A stretch of 64,000 nt of DNA from Flavisphingopyxis soli (GTDB lineage Bacteria; Pseudomonadota; Alphaproteobacteria; Sphingomonadales; Sphingomonadaceae), in contig NZ_VOPY01000002.1 of the NCBI RefSeq assembly GCF_007995095.1, positions 186,001-250,000 on the forward strand, in the 5' to 3' direction. Both the position numbers and the translations under genes were made by a program. Below the pieces are notes generated by a model. That model was not told where the DNA came from and ran no database searches. It worked only from the letters and a program-made list of their open reading frames with translations. Shown piece by piece: positions 30,012-38,597 of the stretch (position 1 is the first letter of the stretch; every line of letters starts with the position of its first letter).

Positions 30012-30593
30012 ATGAAGACCATCATCGCCATCGCCGCCGCGTGTATTCCGCTCGCCGCGTGTCAGCCCGCCGCACCCACCGGCAACGAGATCGATCCCGC
30101 CGTCTCGGCCGAAGGCAGCGATGCGCTGCCCGACCTTGGCAACGGTGAAATGCGCCTGCCGGTCGAACCCGATGGCGGCATTGGCGACACGCCGGGCACG
30201 GTGCGCCCCGATCCCGCCGGGCCGCTGCTTCAGCCGATGACCTATGGCGAATTCTCACCGGTCGTAGCGTCGGGTACGGGGTGCAGCTTCTCTGCCGATG
30301 ACCAGTTACTGTTCGTCGCCACTGCGCCCGACGATCGCGCCGCGCGCGCGCAGGGCGCGGTTAAGTACGGCGGCACCGTCGGTACCCTCAACGCGACCAG
30401 GCCGGGCGGATATCGCGCATTGCGCCAGGGCGGCATCTTCGCCGGCAGCGACATCACGCTCAATGTCGGGCGCGGCACGGGCAAGGGCAGCGCCGACGCC
30501 ATCGAATCGACCAGATGGCCCGCGACGCTGACCGTCACCGAACTGTCGGTCGGCGATCGCAGCTACCAGGGAACGTGGAGCTGCGGCGCGTAA
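30012..30593 (+). CDS. Lipoprotein of an unnamed family (copy 3 of 3)
   Basis: A 193-residue exported lipoprotein with lipobox PLAAC at residue 17. An Asp/Glu/Pro-rich linker of about 70 residues is followed by MTYGEFSPVVASGTGCSFSA and a beta-rich domain closing in YQGTWSCGA. The ATG at 30012 has GGAGGATC just upstream. It shares the CxF...Y.G.W.C frame with its neighbour (copy 2) and the copper-island lipoprotein (copy 1). No function is known to me; an envelope-surface role is a guess from the lipobox. Confidence 0.7.
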   Translation: MKTIIAIAAACIPLAACQPAAPTGNEIDPAVSAEGSDALPDLGNGEMRLPVEPDGGIGDTPGTVRPDPAGPLLQPMTYGEFSPVVASGTGCSFSADDQLLFVATAPDDRAARAQGAVKYGGTVGTLNATRPGGYRALRQGGIFAGSDITLNVGRGTGKGSADAIESTRWPATLTVTELSVGDRSYQGTWSCGA

Positions 30594-30606
30594 GGCACAG
30601 TCGGCC

Positions 30607-31065
30607 TCAGTCGGTGGCGGGCTGGCGGCGCTGCATCAGCACCTTGGCGACATAGCTCATCACCGGCTTGTCGTCCTGGTTGAAGACTACCGTCTTCGAT
30701 TGGAAAACCCCCATTTCGGGCCGTCCGGGCCACGGCGCTTTGCCGATAATCTCGGTCTCGACGCGCAGCGTGTCGCCGGGAAACACGGGGCGGATCCAGC
30801 GCAGGTCGTCGATCCCCGCCGCGCCCAGGCTTTTGACGCTGGCGGTGTCGTCCATATTGTCGACGATCATCCGCATGGTCATCGCCGCGGTGTGCCAGCC
30901 GCTGCACGACAGGCGCCCGAAATGCGTCGCCGCCGCCGCATCATCGTCGAGATGGAAGGACTGCGGGTCGTATTTGTTCGCAAACTCAAGCGCTTCCTCG
31001 CGCGTGACGTGATAGGATCCGAAGCTGTTCTTGGCCCCGATCTGGAGGTCTTCATAATAGGTCAT
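30607..31065 (-). CDS. MaoC-like (hot-dog fold) dehydratase
   Basis: A 152-residue single hot-dog-domain protein of the MaoC family, which includes (R)-specific enoyl-CoA hydratases. Starts MTYYEDLQIGAKNSFGSYHV. The hydratase-type motif is visible as FANKYDPQSFHLDDDAAA with the catalytic Asp/His pair, then FGRLSCSGWHTAAM and LRWIRPVFPGDTLRVETEI. The ATG at 31065 matches the family start; longer versions add an unlikely Arg-rich leader. It lies 39 bases downstream of the phosphodiesterase gene on the same strand. The acyl substrate cannot be told from the sequence. Confidence 0.85.
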   Translation of the reverse strand: MTYYEDLQIGAKNSFGSYHVTREEALEFANKYDPQSFHLDDDAAAATHFGRLSCSGWHTAAMTMRMIVDNMDDTASVKSLGAAGIDDLRWIRPVFPGDTLRVETEIIGKAPWPGRPEMGVFQSKTVVFNQDDKPVMSYVAKVLMQRRQPATD

Positions 31066-31104
31066 GCGGGTCGGTTTCGTTTCGCAACGCGATTTTTGCA
31101 AGCC

Positions 31105-32355
31105 TTATTTGGCGATGACCGCATCGGCCAGCGCGCCAGTCGCGTCGCTCGCCAGCGGCGCAACGCCGACCAGTCGCGCGACGAGTGGATAGACCTCGAC
31201 GATGTCATAGCGCTTGGCGAGCTTCGCTTTCGCGATGCCGGGTCCTGCCGCGATGAACAGCGCCGCCATGTCGGGATCGTCAGGATCGAAGCCGTGGTCG
31301 CCCTTGTTCGTCGGGCGACCCGGCATCACTTCGCCGCCATGCGAAGCAAGGCAGATGATAGCCGCGACGCGCGGATTGCGGCCATAGCGATAGCGTGTCG
31401 GGACAGCGTCGCGCGGCCAGCATTGCATGTCGCGATGCGGCCGGAGCAGCGCGGTTCGCACCTCGGCCTCGTGCCCGGCCACCGGGTCGATCGTCGCAAA
31501 CGGACCATAGCTTGCGAGCCGATAGCTGGCGCGCGGCAACAGTGTATCGAGGTCGTTCGTCCGGTCGGGATCGACTTGCGCCATGCCATGGTCGGACACG
31601 ATGACGAGGTTGGCAGGCTGCCCCATTGCGGCGAGCGCACTGTGCAGATCGCCAATCGCGGCATCGACGGAACGCACCGCGTCGGCGGTTTCGGGCGCGG
31701 TGATGCCGTTTGCATGCGACGCGCGATCGACTGCGTCGAGGTAGACGACGACAAGGCTATCGCGGCTTTCCGCCGGCCGCCGGATCCAATCGAGTGCGAA
31801 GCGCAGCCGCGTTTCGCTATCGAAGGCGGGATCGAAATGCAGCCAGTCGGACGGTCGCAGCCCCTGCCGTTCGCTCTCGCTGCCCGGCCACAGAACGGTG
31901 CCGGCACGCACCCCGGCCTTTTGCACGGTCACCCATAGCGGCTCGGCACCCTGCCACCAGCGCGGATCACGGGGGCTCACGGGGTCCTTGTTGTAGAATC
32001 GCTGATCGGGGATCGCGGGGTCGTACATCGTGTTGGCGACAATGCCGCTGTGGTCGGGCTCGCGACCGGTGATCAGCGCCTCGTGATTGGGAAAGGTCAA
32101 CGTGGGGAAGGCGGGCCGAAGCTGCGTTTCGCTGCCCTGTTCGGCCAGCGTATCGAGGTTGGGGCTGTTGCCGCGGCGTAGATAATCGGGGCGAAAGCCG
32201 TCGATCGAGATGAGGATCGTTACCGGCGCGCGCACCTCCGCGGGCTGCGGCGCTGCAGCACTCGTTACCGTCGTCGCGGCAGGCGTGGCGACACAGGCGG
32301 CGAGCGCGAAGGGCAGGGCGAAAGCGGCGATCGCGCCGTGGACGAGTCGGGTCAT
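31105..32355 (-). CDS. Exported nucleotide pyrophosphatase/phosphodiesterase-like enzyme
   Basis: A 416-residue alkaline-phosphatase-superfamily protein of the ectonucleotide pyrophosphatase (NPP) type. A lipoprotein-like signal ends at LAAC near residue 21. Metal and catalytic residues are visible: Asp in SIDGFRPDYL, the nucleophile Thr in PTLTFPNH, Asp and His in YLDAVDRASHANG, SDHGM, and His in KGDHGFDP. The family hydrolyses phosphodiester or pyrophosphate bonds of nucleotides outside the cytosol. Exact substrate is unknown. Likely cotranscribed with the MaoC gene. Confidence 0.87.
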   Translation of the reverse strand: MTRLVHGAIAAFALPFALAACVATPAATTVTSAAAPQPAEVRAPVTILISIDGFRPDYLRRGNSPNLDTLAEQGSETQLRPAFPTLTFPNHEALITGREPDHSGIVANTMYDPAIPDQRFYNKDPVSPRDPRWWQGAEPLWVTVQKAGVRAGTVLWPGSESERQGLRPSDWLHFDPAFDSETRLRFALDWIRRPAESRDSLVVVYLDAVDRASHANGITAPETADAVRSVDAAIGDLHSALAAMGQPANLVIVSDHGMAQVDPDRTNDLDTLLPRASYRLASYGPFATIDPVAGHEAEVRTALLRPHRDMQCWPRDAVPTRYRYGRNPRVAAIICLASHGGEVMPGRPTNKGDHGFDPDDPDMAALFIAAGPGIAKAKLAKRYDIVEVYPLVARLVGVAPLASDATGALADAVIAK

Positions 32356-32427
32356 GCGCTAAGGCGTAGCGGAACTCGATGACAACGCGAAGTCGTCGCG
32401 GCGGCACCGGCGCAGGGCGTCATCGCC

Positions 32428-33528
32428 TCAGACGTTGAACTTGAAATGGAGCACGTCGCCGTCCTTGACGACATATTCCTTGCCCTCCTGGCGCAGCTTG
32501 CCCGCGTCGCGCGCGGGGGTTTCGCCGCCGAGCGTGATGTAATCGTCATAGGCGATCGTTTCGGCGCGGATGAAGCCGCGTTCGAAGTCCGAATGGATCT
32601 CGCCCGCCGCCTGCGGTGCCTTGCGCCCCTTTTCGAGCGTCCATGCGCGCGCTTCCTTGGGCCCGACGGTGAAGAAGGTGATCAGGTGGAGCAAGTCGTA
32701 GCCCGATCGGATGACCCGCGCGAGGCCGGTTTCGGAAAGGCCGATCTCGCTCAGGAACTCGATCCGCTCGTCCATCGCCATGCCGACGAGGTCGGCCTCG
32801 ATCGCAGCCGAGACGACGACCGCGTTGGCGCCCTCGGCCGCGGCCTTGTCGAACACGCGCGCCGACATCGCGTTGCCCGAAGCGGCCTCGTCCTCGTTGA
32901 CGTTGCAGACGTAGAGCACCGGCTTGGCGGTCAGCAGCTGCGCCTGTTCGAAAATCCGCGCCTCTTCCTCGTCCTTGGGTTCGACGAGGCGCGCGGGCTT
33001 GCCTTCGCGCAACAGGTCGAGCGCCTGGCCGAGCACCGATGCGGCGATCTTGGCCTCCTTGTCGCCGCCGGTCGCCTTCTTCTGGAAGGCGGGGACACGC
33101 TTTTCGAGGCTTTCGAGGTCGGACAAAAGCAGTTCGGTCTCGACCGTCTCGGCGTCGGCGATCGGATCGACCTTGTTCTCGACATGCTGGATGTCGTCGT
33201 TTTCAAAGCAGCGCAGGACGTGGACGATCGCATCGACTTCGCGGATGTTGCCGAGGAACTGGTTGCCCAGGCCCTCGCCCTGAGACGCGCCGCGGACCAG
33301 CCCGGCGATATCGACAAAGGCGAGCTGCGTCGGGATGATCTTGGCGCTGCCGGCGATCCTGGCGAGCTCTTCAAGCCGCGCATCGGGCACCGCGACCTGG
33401 CCGACATTGGGCTCGATCGTGCAGAACGGATAGTTCGCCGCCTGCGCCGCCTGCGTGTCGGTCAGCGCATTGAACAGCGTCGACTTGCCGACATTGGGCA
33501 GGCCCACAATTCCGCATTTGAAACCCAT
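32428..33528 (-). CDS. ychF: Redox-regulated ATPase YchF
   Basis: A 366-residue Obg-related P-loop NTPase that prefers ATP and associates with ribosomes. N-terminal motifs are GLPNVGKSTLFNAL and DIAGLVRGASQGEGLGNQFL; the usual NKxD is replaced by NVNED, the change that gives ATP preference in this family. A helical coiled-coil insert covers about residues 130-200, and a C-terminal TGS domain is recognisable (LEKGRKAPQAAGEIHSDFER). It usually sits next to pth. Here about 3.2 kb of other genes separate the two on the same strand. Confidence 0.96.
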   Translation of the reverse strand: MGFKCGIVGLPNVGKSTLFNALTDTQAAQAANYPFCTIEPNVGQVAVPDARLEELARIAGSAKIIPTQLAFVDIAGLVRGASQGEGLGNQFLGNIREVDAIVHVLRCFENDDIQHVENKVDPIADAETVETELLLSDLESLEKRVPAFQKKATGGDKEAKIAASVLGQALDLLREGKPARLVEPKDEEEARIFEQAQLLTAKPVLYVCNVNEDEAASGNAMSARVFDKAAAEGANAVVVSAAIEADLVGMAMDERIEFLSEIGLSETGLARVIRSGYDLLHLITFFTVGPKEARAWTLEKGRKAPQAAGEIHSDFERGFIRAETIAYDDYITLGGETPARDAGKLRQEGKEYVVKDGDVLHFKFNV

Positions 33529-33607
33529 ATCCGTGTCTTTTCCATTGTCTGTGGTCGCTCGCGCTGCGCCTTAGGCGCTGCGCCGCGATTTCGCCAGTCC
33601 CCAGCGG

Positions 33608-34998
33608 CTAATGCCCGACCGTGCCCATCGTGGTGAACGGGCGTTCGAACGCGCCATAGCGATCGACCAGCGTCGCGCTCGCCTCGTTGAGCCCGCTGAC
33701 GTGAACCGCCTTGCCGCCGCGCTCCAGCCGCGCGACGATCTTGTCGAGCACGCCGGTCGCCGAAATGTCCCAGAAATGCGCGTGGGTCAGGTCGATCTCG
33801 ACGCGTGGCGCGTCATCATCATAGAGGATCGCCCGCTCGACCCGGTCGATCGAGGCGAAGAACACCTGGCCCGAGACGATGTAGCTGCGCAGATCGCCGT
33901 CGATGCGGGTCTCGACGGTCATCAGGCGGCGGACCTTGTAGGCGAAGAAGATGCCCGACAGCAGCACGCCGACAAGCACGCCCTGTGCGAGATCGTGCGT
34001 CCAAACGACGACGACGACCGTCGCCATCATGACGACGCTCGACGGCCATGGGTGGCTCTTGAGATTGGCGAAGCTGCCCCAGCTGAAGGTGCCGATCGAC
34101 ACCATGATCATCACCGCGACGAGCGCGGGCATCGGCACCTGCGCGACGAGCGGGCCGAGCACGACGACGAGGATCAGCAGCGCGATGCCCGCAACCAGCG
34201 TCGACAGGCGCGTGCGCCCGCCCGATTTCACGTTGATCACCGACTGGCCGATCATCGCGCAGCCGCCCATGCCGCCGAGCAAACCGGTGATGAAATTGGC
34301 GATGCCCTGGCCGCCGACTTCGCGCTGCTTGTCGCTGCCGCTGTCGGTCAGCTCGTCGACGATTTGAGCGGTGAGCAGCGATTCGAGCAGGCCGACAGCC
34401 GCCATCGTCAGCGAGAACGGGGCGATGATGCGCAGCGTTTCCCATGTCATCGGCACGTCGGGCCAGGCGAAGAACGGCAGCGAGGACGGCAATGTCCCCA
34501 TGTCGCCGACGGTGTTGACGTCGAGCCGCATGCCGATCGAGATAGCCGACAACACGATGATCGCGATCAGCGGCGACGGGATCGCGGTGGTCAGGCGCGG
34601 GAGGATGTAGATGATCGCGAGGCCGCCTGCGACCATCGCATAGGTGATCGGCGTGACATTGGTCAGCTGCGGCAGCTGCGCCATGAAAATGAGGATTGCG
34701 AGCGCGTTGACGAAGCCGGTGACGACCGATTGCGAGACGAAGCGCATGAGCAGGTCGAGCCGTAGCAGCGCGGCAATGATCTGGAACACGCCCATCAACA
34801 GCGTCGCGGCAAACAGGTACGACACGCCATAATCGCGCACCAGCGGGATGACGACGACCGCGACCGCGGCGGTCGCGGCGGAAATCATCGCCGGGCGGCC
34901 GCCGGTAAAGGCGATGATCGTCGCGATCGAGAACGACGCGTAGAGCCCGACGCTTGGATCGACACCGGCGATCAGCGCGAAGCCGATCGCTTCGGGGA
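33608..34998 (-). pseudogene. SulP-family anion transporter, 5'-truncated
   Basis: Most of a SulP transporter: a frame open from VIPEAIGFALIAGVDPSVGL through GRPAMISAATAAVAV and the membrane domain, ending in a C-terminal STAS domain (VEIDLTHAHFWDISATGVLD). The first transmembrane helix starts abruptly at 34998, where the preceding gene (COG4705 type) ends. No ATG or GTG lies in frame upstream. The first usable ATG (34888) would start inside the second helix, after the VIPEAIGF segment. About 20-30 N-terminal residues and the start codon are missing, so I call it a pseudogene. A junction-spanning frameshift or a sequencing error is the alternative. Confidence 0.7.
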
Positions 34999-35376
34999 TT
35001 ACCAGGCGGCAAAGGTGGCGATCAGCACGATCGTGAAGGCGATCGTCGTGACGATCAGCGGGACGCCGTAATTGTCGCTCAGATTATCGGTGATCAGCGT
35101 CCCGAACACGCTCAGGAAGACGACCGCGAGCCAGTATTTCCACGGCACATAGCGCGCCGCGGCAAACTGGATCAGCAGCGCTATGACGAGCGCTCCCGCC
35201 ATGATCCAGGACGTCTTGCCCAGCCCGAGGTGCATGTTGAAATTGAGATAGTCGGCGCCCGTCTCGCCGACCGTCGTCGCGAGGATCTTGATGATCCAGA
35301 AATACAGCGTGACCAGCGGCACCTTGCTTGCGGTTATGATGCTCGCAGGCGTTCGGTCGGTGTGCGTCGGGTCCAT
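34999..35376 (-). pseudogene. COG4705 membrane protein, 3'-truncated
   Basis: First half of a COG4705-type integral membrane protein: ASKVPLVTLYFWIIKILATT, VGETGADYLNF, then YWLAVVFLSVFGTLITDNLSD and ATFAAW, where a TAA ends it at residue 125. Full members have a second, similar half (about 250 residues in total) continuing WY...; here the DNA passes directly into the SulP frame. One deletion event seems to have removed the end of this gene and the beginning of the next. The start ATG is 35376. The fragment could still be translated, but is unlikely to be functional. Confidence 0.65.
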
Positions 35377-35431
35377 GCGGAGGCTCGCTTTTGTCGGGAT
35401 CTGCGGATGGTGTCGCGAGGGACGGGGCGGA

Positions 35432-36160
35432 TTAGCGATGGTCGAACTGCTGTTCGAGGACATCGACCAGGTCGAGCTCGGCAGCGACGTTTTCGGCGGC
35501 GCTCTTGGCATCGCGATCGGTCACTGCGCTCGACATGCCGTCGATGGCCGCGCTGACCTTGCCGGCCGTCTCGGGGTCGGCGACGCGTGGCTGAACCACA
35601 TCCCATTGCGACCGGGCGAAATCGACCGCGGCGGCCATGTCGTCCCAACGCATCGGCCGCGCCTTGAGGTCGGCGGTATAGCGGAAGCCCGCATAATCGA
35701 GCAGGCTGACCTCGGACGGCACCGGTGATGCGCCCGCCGCTTCGGTGACCAGCGTGCGATAGATTTCGACCGATGCGATCGCCAGGTCGGCAGGCTCCTG
35801 CGCACCGTGCGCCACCTCGATCGCGGTGAGATTGCGATCGAGGTCGCTCTGGCCTTTGGGGCTCAGCAACGGGCGGACCTTGGGGGCCATCGCCTTGGCC
35901 GCGTCGAGCGCGCTGTCGAGCCGGTCGGTCGACGGTGAGAATGCCAGTTCGGTCAGGTTCTCGAACGGCTCTGCACCGGCCAGCAGCGTTGCCTTGGCAC
36001 CATTGCCCGGCGTGCTGGGGACGATGTCCCTGGCTTGCGACACCTGCGGCGCGCTCGACGTTTCGTTCGATGGCGCCTGATGGCACGCCGCGAGCGATAG
36101 CGCGGCGGCCAGCGCGGCGGCCAGGGTAGCGGGTTTGGGGATCGACGATATGCGGGTCAT
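35432..36160 (-). CDS. Putative lipoprotein, unknown function
   Basis: A 242-residue exported protein starting MTRISSIPKPATLAAALAAA with lipobox LSLAAC near residue 26. The mature part is mostly helical and charged, with TDRLDSALDAAKAMAPKVRP, RYTADLKARPMRWDDMAAAV and a C-terminal AENVAAELDLVDVLEQQFDH. I recognise no named domain. It lies 55 bases upstream of the truncated COG4705 gene on the same strand and may once have formed an operon with it and the SulP transporter. The Met at 36160 is preferred because it places a basic n-region directly before the hydrophobic core. Confidence 0.65.
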   Translation of the reverse strand: MTRISSIPKPATLAAALAAALSLAACHQAPSNETSSAPQVSQARDIVPSTPGNGAKATLLAGAEPFENLTELAFSPSTDRLDSALDAAKAMAPKVRPLLSPKGQSDLDRNLTAIEVAHGAQEPADLAIASVEIYRTLVTEAAGASPVPSEVSLLDYAGFRYTADLKARPMRWDDMAAAVDFARSQWDVVQPRVADPETAGKVSAAIDGMSSAVTDRDAKSAAENVAAELDLVDVLEQQFDHR

Positions 36161-36294
36161 GGCAGGGCCTCGGGCGCTTTGGGACATTGCCTCTTGGACG
36201 CCGCGCCCCGGCATTTACCGCAGCCTGCCTGCGCAATTTTTGTCGCGTGCCGTGCGACTTGCCGCCCTGCGCAGCGCGCCGCGCGCGTATCGGG

Positions 36295-36741
36295 TCAGCC
36301 CAGCGGATCTTCGCTCGGGATGATCGGCAGCAGGCGCGAATCGGCGATCGCGGCGCTGCGGTGGCCGACGATCTTGAGATATTCGGGATCGCTGGCAAAG
36401 GCCATGAAGGCCTGGCGACTGGCCTGTTCGACCAGCATGACGAAATCCCAGTCCTCGTCTTCCGGACCGATCAGGAACGACCCGGCGCTCCCCGCGAACA
36501 GCAGCTGTCCACCCGATGCCGCGAGAAACGGTGCGGTCGCCTTCATATAGCGGTCATAGGCCTGCGCTCCGCTGATCGGCGCGTCGGGGGCAAGATCGGG
36601 AAAGTCCGCGTAATCGGCGACGTCGCGGAACTTGAGCAGGTTGAGCATCACGACGCGCCCGCTGTCGGGATTGCCGAAGAAGCGCATCCCCGCCTCCTGC
36701 GTGACATCGATATGGGCTGGGCGCTCGTTAGCAGCGGTCAT
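36295..36741 (-). CDS. DUF1330-family protein
   Basis: A 148-residue cytosolic protein of the DUF1330 dimeric alpha/beta-barrel type. Recognisable segments are VVMLNLLKFRDVADYADFPD, YDRYMKATAPFLAASGGQLL, and the C-terminal WDFVMLVEQASRQAFMAFAS with SDPEYLKIVGHRSAAI. The family is structurally similar to small monooxygenases, but no catalytic function can be read here. It follows pth with a 1-base gap on the same strand, so it is cotranscribed with it. Confidence 0.8.
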   Translation of the reverse strand: MTAANERPAHIDVTQEAGMRFFGNPDSGRVVMLNLLKFRDVADYADFPDLAPDAPISGAQAYDRYMKATAPFLAASGGQLLFAGSAGSFLIGPEDEDWDFVMLVEQASRQAFMAFASDPEYLKIVGHRSAAIADSRLLPIIPSEDPLG

Positions 36742-36742
36742 G

Positions 36743-37321
36743 TCATTCCTCGTTATCGTGCATCCTCATCGCGATATCGCTCATGAAGCGCGGGTCGTCG
36801 CCGGCCGCCAGCCAGCCCGCTTCGGCGGCGATCGCGCCGAGCAAATCGGACAGCGGCTCGAATTCGGCCTTGGCATAGTTCGACAGGACATAGCCGTGGA
36901 CGCGGGCCTTGTCGCCGGGATGGCCGATGCCGATGCGCACGCGGCGATAATCCTGGCCGATATGCGCGTCGGCCGAGCGCAGGCCGTTATGCCCCGCCGC
37001 GCCGCCGCCAGTCTTCACTTTCACCTTGAACGGCGCGAGATCGAGCTCGTCGTGGAACACGGTGACGTCGCCGGGCTCGAGCTTGTAGAAATCGAGCGCG
37101 GCACGAATGCTCTCGCCGCTGCGGTTCATGAAGGTCGCGGGTTTCAGCAGGACGATCTTGTCCGATCCGATGCGCCCCTCGCGCGTCCAGCCCTTGAACT
37201 GCTTGCGGTCGGCGGTGAAGCCGTGCGTTTCGGCAATGGCGTCGAGCGCCATGAAGCCGACATTATGTCGGTGGAGCGCATAGTCCGCGCCCGGATTGCC
37301 GAGACCTACCCACAGTTGCAT
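36743..37321 (-). CDS. pth: Peptidyl-tRNA hydrolase
   Basis: Recycles tRNA by cutting the ester bond of peptidyl-tRNA released by stalled ribosomes. The 192-residue product starts MQLWVGLGNPGADYALHRHN. The catalytic His is in HNVGF, the catalytic Asp in FHDELDL, and FMNRSGESI is also conserved. A slightly earlier ATG at 37333 adds four residues (MPRV); neither has a clear SD. The gene normally adjoins rplY upstream. Here a rightward transglutaminase-like gene lies between them. Confidence 0.94.
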   Translation of the reverse strand: MQLWVGLGNPGADYALHRHNVGFMALDAIAETHGFTADRKQFKGWTREGRIGSDKIVLLKPATFMNRSGESIRAALDFYKLEPGDVTVFHDELDLAPFKVKVKTGGGAAGHNGLRSADAHIGQDYRRVRIGIGHPGDKARVHGYVLSNYAKAEFEPLSDLLGAIAAEAGWLAAGDDPRFMSDIAMRMHDNEE

Positions 37322-37599
37322 GACGCGGGGCATAAGGATTGCGCCGCATTTGCCAAGCCTCGTCGTCGGTTGATGCGAAATAGGCCCAACTGCGTCCGCC
37401 ATTGACCGACGGCCAATCTCGACCCGTGGAACCCAGTCGTCCGCAAGTGCGAAAGGATTTGCCGGTCCCGCGATGCATCGCAAGTCAATCTAATATGTTC
37501 AAAACGATGCATTAATATAACAAAAATGGGTTCGTATCGTGTTGACACCCGCAAGTCTCAGACTTAGCGCCTGCCGGTGTTCTCACTGATGGCGATACG
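37322..37599. other. AT-richer divergent control region
   Basis: A 278-base gap between pth (leftward) and the transglutaminase-like gene (rightward), distinctly AT-rich around 37480-37545. It contains a TTGACA box at 37542-37547 that could be a -35 element for the rightward gene, though no good -10 box follows at the right spacing. No gene was found in it. Confidence 0.4.
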
Positions 37600-38487
37600 A
37601 TGTTCGACTGGCTACGACTGCTTCTGCTGGCTGCTACCCTGTTCGCCGGCGCGATGACCGGATGGGCGCAGACCAAGACCTGTATACCCGAAATCTCGCG
37701 ATTTACTGACGACGTCTACGATCCCGCGCTGGGCAACGTCGATACGCTCGACAAGGCCGAATTCTACATCCGCGGACAGTTGCCGAAAAACTCTACCAAA
37801 GCCGATGCAGCCGAAGCGATTGGCCGCTTCCTGCGCCAGCGCTTCTACCACGGCTTTTCCGAATATCGCATCTGCGAAAACTGGATCAGCCATTATGTCG
37901 GATTGATCAACCATCAGTGGATCAGCCCGATCAGCCCCGACGAGATCATCCGCTACCGAAGCGCAGGATGCAGCCAGAACACGCTCGTCTACCAGTCGCT
38001 ATTGAGCCGTTTCGGGATAGATTATGCGACCGTCTCGTTCTGGCATCCCGAACACCGCGCCACCGCGGCAAAGATCGACGGTACCTGGTACTATTTCGAT
38101 GCCGATATCGAACCGCACCGTGACCGGCTGGTCAGGTTCGACGAGGTGATGCGCGGCCACGTACTGCGCGAAATGTATCGCGGAAAAGCGGGCGCTCCGG
38201 GCTTTGGCCACGGCGACGATCTCGGCCTCCAGTTCGAGGAAGCGGCGCAGCTCGGCAAGATCACCTTTACCGATATCGACCGCTATCCGGCCGAACGAGG
38301 CGCTTTTATCCACCGGCTGACTGGCTGGCTGAGTGTCTATGGCTGGCTGGTCGGACTGGCGATCTCGCTGTTCGCGGTGGTAGTCGGGCCGCCATCGCGC
38401 TTCGCCGTCCTGCGTCGCGTGCAAGCCGCCTTCCGCTTCACCAGGCCCGGTAACAACCGATCCGCCGCGAAATCGTTCGCGGCATAA
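37600..38487 (+). CDS. Membrane-anchored transglutaminase-like protein
   Basis: A 295-residue exported protein with a signal peptide (LLLLAATLFAGAMTGWAQ) and one C-terminal transmembrane helix (about 243-265), followed by a basic cytosolic tail. In between is a transglutaminase-like pattern: Cys124 in SAGCSQNTLVYQSLL followed by the FGIDYATV strand, His152 in HPEHRATAAKIDG, and Asp167 in WYYFDADIEP. This Cys-His-Asp order and spacing fit the papain-like transglutaminase fold, whose members include proteases and amidases. Activity and substrate are unknown. It lies alone between pth and rplY on the opposite strand. The transglutaminase assignment is my inference from the motif. Confidence 0.65.
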   Translation: MFDWLRLLLLAATLFAGAMTGWAQTKTCIPEISRFTDDVYDPALGNVDTLDKAEFYIRGQLPKNSTKADAAEAIGRFLRQRFYHGFSEYRICENWISHYVGLINHQWISPISPDEIIRYRSAGCSQNTLVYQSLLSRFGIDYATVSFWHPEHRATAAKIDGTWYYFDADIEPHRDRLVRFDEVMRGHVLREMYRGKAGAPGFGHGDDLGLQFEEAAQLGKITFTDIDRYPAERGAFIHRLTGWLSVYGWLVGLAISLFAVVVGPPSRFAVLRRVQAAFRFTRPGNNRSAAKSFAA

Positions 38488-38539
38488 TGCCTCACTAGGC
38501 CGGAGCCACCGGGCAAGTTTGCCCCGGCCCGGACCCAAA

Positions 38540-38578
38540 CGCAAAGCGCCGGCCGCGGATGTCTCCGGGCCGGCGCTC
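38540..38578 (-). terminator. Intrinsic terminator after rplY
   Basis: Read on the minus strand, a strong stem AGCGCCGGCC / GGCCGGCGCT (38545-38554 with 38567-38577) and a loop of about 12 bases is followed by TTTGCGTTT, about 20 bases beyond the rplY stop. On the plus strand the same hairpin lies about 55 bases after the transglutaminase-like gene and may serve both. Confidence 0.7.
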
Positions 38579-38597
38579 GTAGCGTATTGTGGAGGGC

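Noticed and set aside
34990-35010. Programmed frameshift joining the COG4705 and SulP frames
   Set aside because: No slippery heptamer or downstream hairpin is evident, and the proteins are unrelated halves, so a deletion scar is simpler.
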